Of a stretch of 64,000 nucleotides of DNA, positions 62,275 through 64,000 are shown in pieces. The DNA is from Farysia itapuensis (Eukaryota > Basidiomycota > Ustilaginomycetes > Ustilaginales > Ustilaginaceae). The notes under the pieces are model-generated. The model made no database searches and had not been told where the DNA came from. It worked only from the letters and a program-made list of their open reading frames with translations. Every line of letters starts with the position of its first letter. The first letter of the stretch is position 1. The stretch lies in assembly GCA_023212645.1 (NCBI GenBank), contig JALBYC010000025.1, positions 62,001 to 126,000 of the forward strand. The letters run 5' to 3'. Position numbers and translations under genes: made by a program.

Positions 62275-63459
62275 ATGGGTCTCTCGGCACCCAAGCAGAA
62301 GCAGCGCTTGGTAGGCTCTGCATCGACGCGAAATACCGCCTGGCTGAACGATGCATCAGCACCAGGGCAGCGCATGATGGCGCAGATGGGCTGGTCCACG
62401 GGCCAGAGTCTGGGCTCTTCCATGACGGGCCTGACTGAGAATCTCAAAGTCGCCTACAAGATGGACAACAAGGGCATTGGCGCTCAACGACACGAAAAGG
62501 AAGCCAGGGCCAACGGTAAAGACGTATGGGTGGGAGGAGGAGGAGATCTGGGTAGCTTGTTTGAGCGTCTTAACGCCGCTAATGCTGCGCCGGCAGTGGA
62601 GTCATCTGAAGAGACGCAAGGAAAGAAGAAGGACAAAAAGGGCAAATCACGAGACAGGAGTGGAGAGCAAGAACAGTCAACCTCAAGAAAGAGGCGCAAG
62701 ACAGAGGAGACGAGCAAGGATGACACGGAGCAAAAGGCAAAGCGCGATGCTAAAGCCAGCAAAAAGGAAAAGAAGAGTCGCAAGAAAGATGTTGACGATG
62801 CTGTATCTACTCTAAAAGACGCTGAGCCTGCGCTATCCAAGGACAAAACTGCAATTGAAGAGATCAAACAGGACGTTGTACAAGGACGGCCGGTTCGTCT
62901 GGCGCACCGGGCCAAGTTCCTGCGAGCGAAGCGCATGGTATCTGCTTCCGACCTTGCAAGTGTCAACGAAATCCTGGGTATTGCATCGACACCTTCTTCC
63001 TCGATTCCTGGAACTCCCAAACCTACGTCTGGAGCAGCTACACCTGCTGCCACCAGCAAAACATACCCTGGGCCTGGGGGAGCCGAGATCCAGCTGATAG
63101 ATGTAGACAAGAGGCTGGTGGAAGAGGCAGACGTTCAGACAACTTCTTCCGAGAAGAAAGCGAGAAAGGAGAAAAAGCCAAAGAAAGACAAACAAAGTAA
63201 GGAGAAGAAGTCCAAGAAGAGCAAGGACAGCGAACCAGTGCAGAGCATAGCGACTCCCAGCACGCACGACCCAAGTCCTGCATTATCAGATGTGGATGAC
63301 GATGCCAAAGACAAGCAGATTGGGACCAATACACAAGGTCTTCATGTCTTTGAGTATCTTAATCGGCGGCTGATACTGCGCAAAGCACAGATTGCTCGAC
63401 AGAAGAAGGCCGAGCACGAGGCCATCTATACCAGGGCAGCTGCTGTTGGAGCATCGTAA
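62275..63459 (+). CDS. PXR1: PXR1/PINX1-like G-patch protein
   Basis: A single exon encodes 394 aa starting MGLSAPKQKQRLVG. The N-terminus carries the family signature NTAWLNDASAPGQRMMAQMG, flowing into a G-patch (about 30-75, MGWSTGQSLGSSMTGLTENL). A Lys/Glu-rich middle with several KKEKK-type runs and a conserved C-terminal segment RLAHRAKFLRAKRMV follow. Pxr1 acts in nucleolar rRNA and snoRNA processing, and its G-patch stimulates the helicase Prp43; PinX1 also inhibits telomerase. The lysine-rich tracts suggest nucleolar localisation. Confidence 0.92.
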   Translation: MGLSAPKQKQRLVGSASTRNTAWLNDASAPGQRMMAQMGWSTGQSLGSSMTGLTENLKVAYKMDNKGIGAQRHEKEARANGKDVWVGGGGDLGSLFERLNAANAAPAVESSEETQGKKKDKKGKSRDRSGEQEQSTSRKRRKTEETSKDDTEQKAKRDAKASKKEKKSRKKDVDDAVSTLKDAEPALSKDKTAIEEIKQDVVQGRPVRLAHRAKFLRAKRMVSASDLASVNEILGIASTPSSSIPGTPKPTSGAATPAATSKTYPGPGGAEIQLIDVDKRLVEEADVQTTSSEKKARKEKKPKKDKQSKEKKSKKSKDSEPVQSIATPSTHDPSPALSDVDDDAKDKQIGTNTQGLHVFEYLNRRLILRKAQIARQKKAEHEAIYTRAAAVGAS

Positions 63460-63552
63460 TCTGACACCTCTTTGGCATTGCGCGTGACTGCATGACTGTT
63501 GAATGTGGAGGGTGTTGCACCTTGACTCGTAGCCATCTTTTGAGATAGATCC

Positions 63553-64000
63553 ATGTCAGCGGCGCAACAAGTACAGCAAGGTCCGGTGGCCAATCATGGC
63601 GGAGGTGTGCAGGCTCCAGCTGCCGAGCCTCGACGTGGCTCGACTGTGTCTCTGGGTCGAAACGCAGGCAAGCTGGATCCCAAGGAACATCCTCCCCTCC
63701 CCATTGCCCTCGTCGGTTCTGCCAATCGCTCTGCTCAGAAGCGCGGTTTGCTGCTCGGCATTGTCTCTGGACTCATGTCTGGTAAGTCCTGACGTGCTAC
63801 AGCGAAAGTGTGTAGGACACTGAGACTTTGGTTACTCAGGCTTTATATCACGACGCGGTCTGCAGCTGTCCAAAAATGCAAGCTACCTGGCTGGGCTATT
63901 GACGGGAGTCGGTGTAGCATACACTACGGCAGCAATGCAGCTGGAAGAGAATCTTGGCGCGGTGGAAAGCAGTGAACGAGGCTTGCGGGGTCAACTTGGC
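63553..64000 (+). CDS. unrecognised membrane protein, 5' part only
   Basis: Exon 1 is 63553-63781 and exon 2 starts at 63840 and runs past the window edge; the intron is GTAAGT...TCAG. The first exon encodes a Gln/Pro/Ala-rich stretch followed by a hydrophobic Gly-rich segment (GLLLGIVSGLMSG), and the second a further hydrophobic stretch (YLAGLLTGVGVAYTTAAM) then LEENLGAVESSERGLRG. Two short Gly-rich helices suggest a membrane-anchored protein. I do not recognise the family. Confidence 0.6.

Overview
This window is nuclear DNA of a basidiomycete smut fungus (Ustilaginaceae), most likely a close relative of Ustilago maydis; I cannot name the species. The reasons are compact genes with few short GT...AG introns, moderately GC-rich coding sequence, a Gpa3-type G-alpha and an Adr1-type PKA catalytic subunit close together, and two perfect copies of the U. 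maydis Prf1 pheromone response element. I found no rRNA gene, credible tRNA gene, CRISPR array or intact transposon.

Layout. 1-4.6 kb: the 5' part of a Ste6/MDR-type ABC transporter whose promoter carries the Prf1-type elements, then a Pho85-type (PCL) cyclin. 4.6-7.2 kb: a long divergent intergenic region. 7.2-23.3 kb: 3-ketoacyl-CoA reductase, asparaginyl-tRNA synthetase head to head with the giant GCN1 gene, a peroxisomal-type carrier, a TMEM16/anoctamin protein and LSM4, whose start codon forms an exon on its own. 23.3-31.5 kb: a gene-poor island with two degenerate copies of an unrecognised gene pair (A, plus strand; B, minus strand, polytopic membrane protein) in the order A1-B1-A2-B2. 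31.5-64 kb: dense housekeeping and signalling genes: NAB2-like zinc-finger protein, myosin regulatory light chain, POM34-like nucleoporin, nicotinate phosphoribosyltransferase, a GT90 glycosyltransferase, 2-oxoglutarate dehydrogenase E1, a rhodanese-PTP tyrosine phosphatase, CWC15, an ER FKBP, PKA catalytic subunit, VPS68, a ketopantoate-reductase-like protein, GGPP synthase, RPB8, glycogen branching enzyme, Gpa3-type G-alpha, a WDR59/Mtc5-like SEA-complex protein, PXR1 and the start of an unrecognised membrane protein.

Themes. Pheromone and cAMP signalling: the Ste6-like exporter, Gpa3-like G-alpha and Adr1-like kinase are within one window, the last two about 7 kb apart. Amino-acid and translation sensing: AsnRS/GCN1 share a 169-bp promoter with a Gcn4-type core, and a TORC1-regulatory WDR59-like protein lies downstream. 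The parts most worth a second look are the pheromone-element cluster, the decayed A/B island, the LSM4 ATG-only exon and the phosphatase whose catalytic domain is interrupted by a long disordered insertion.
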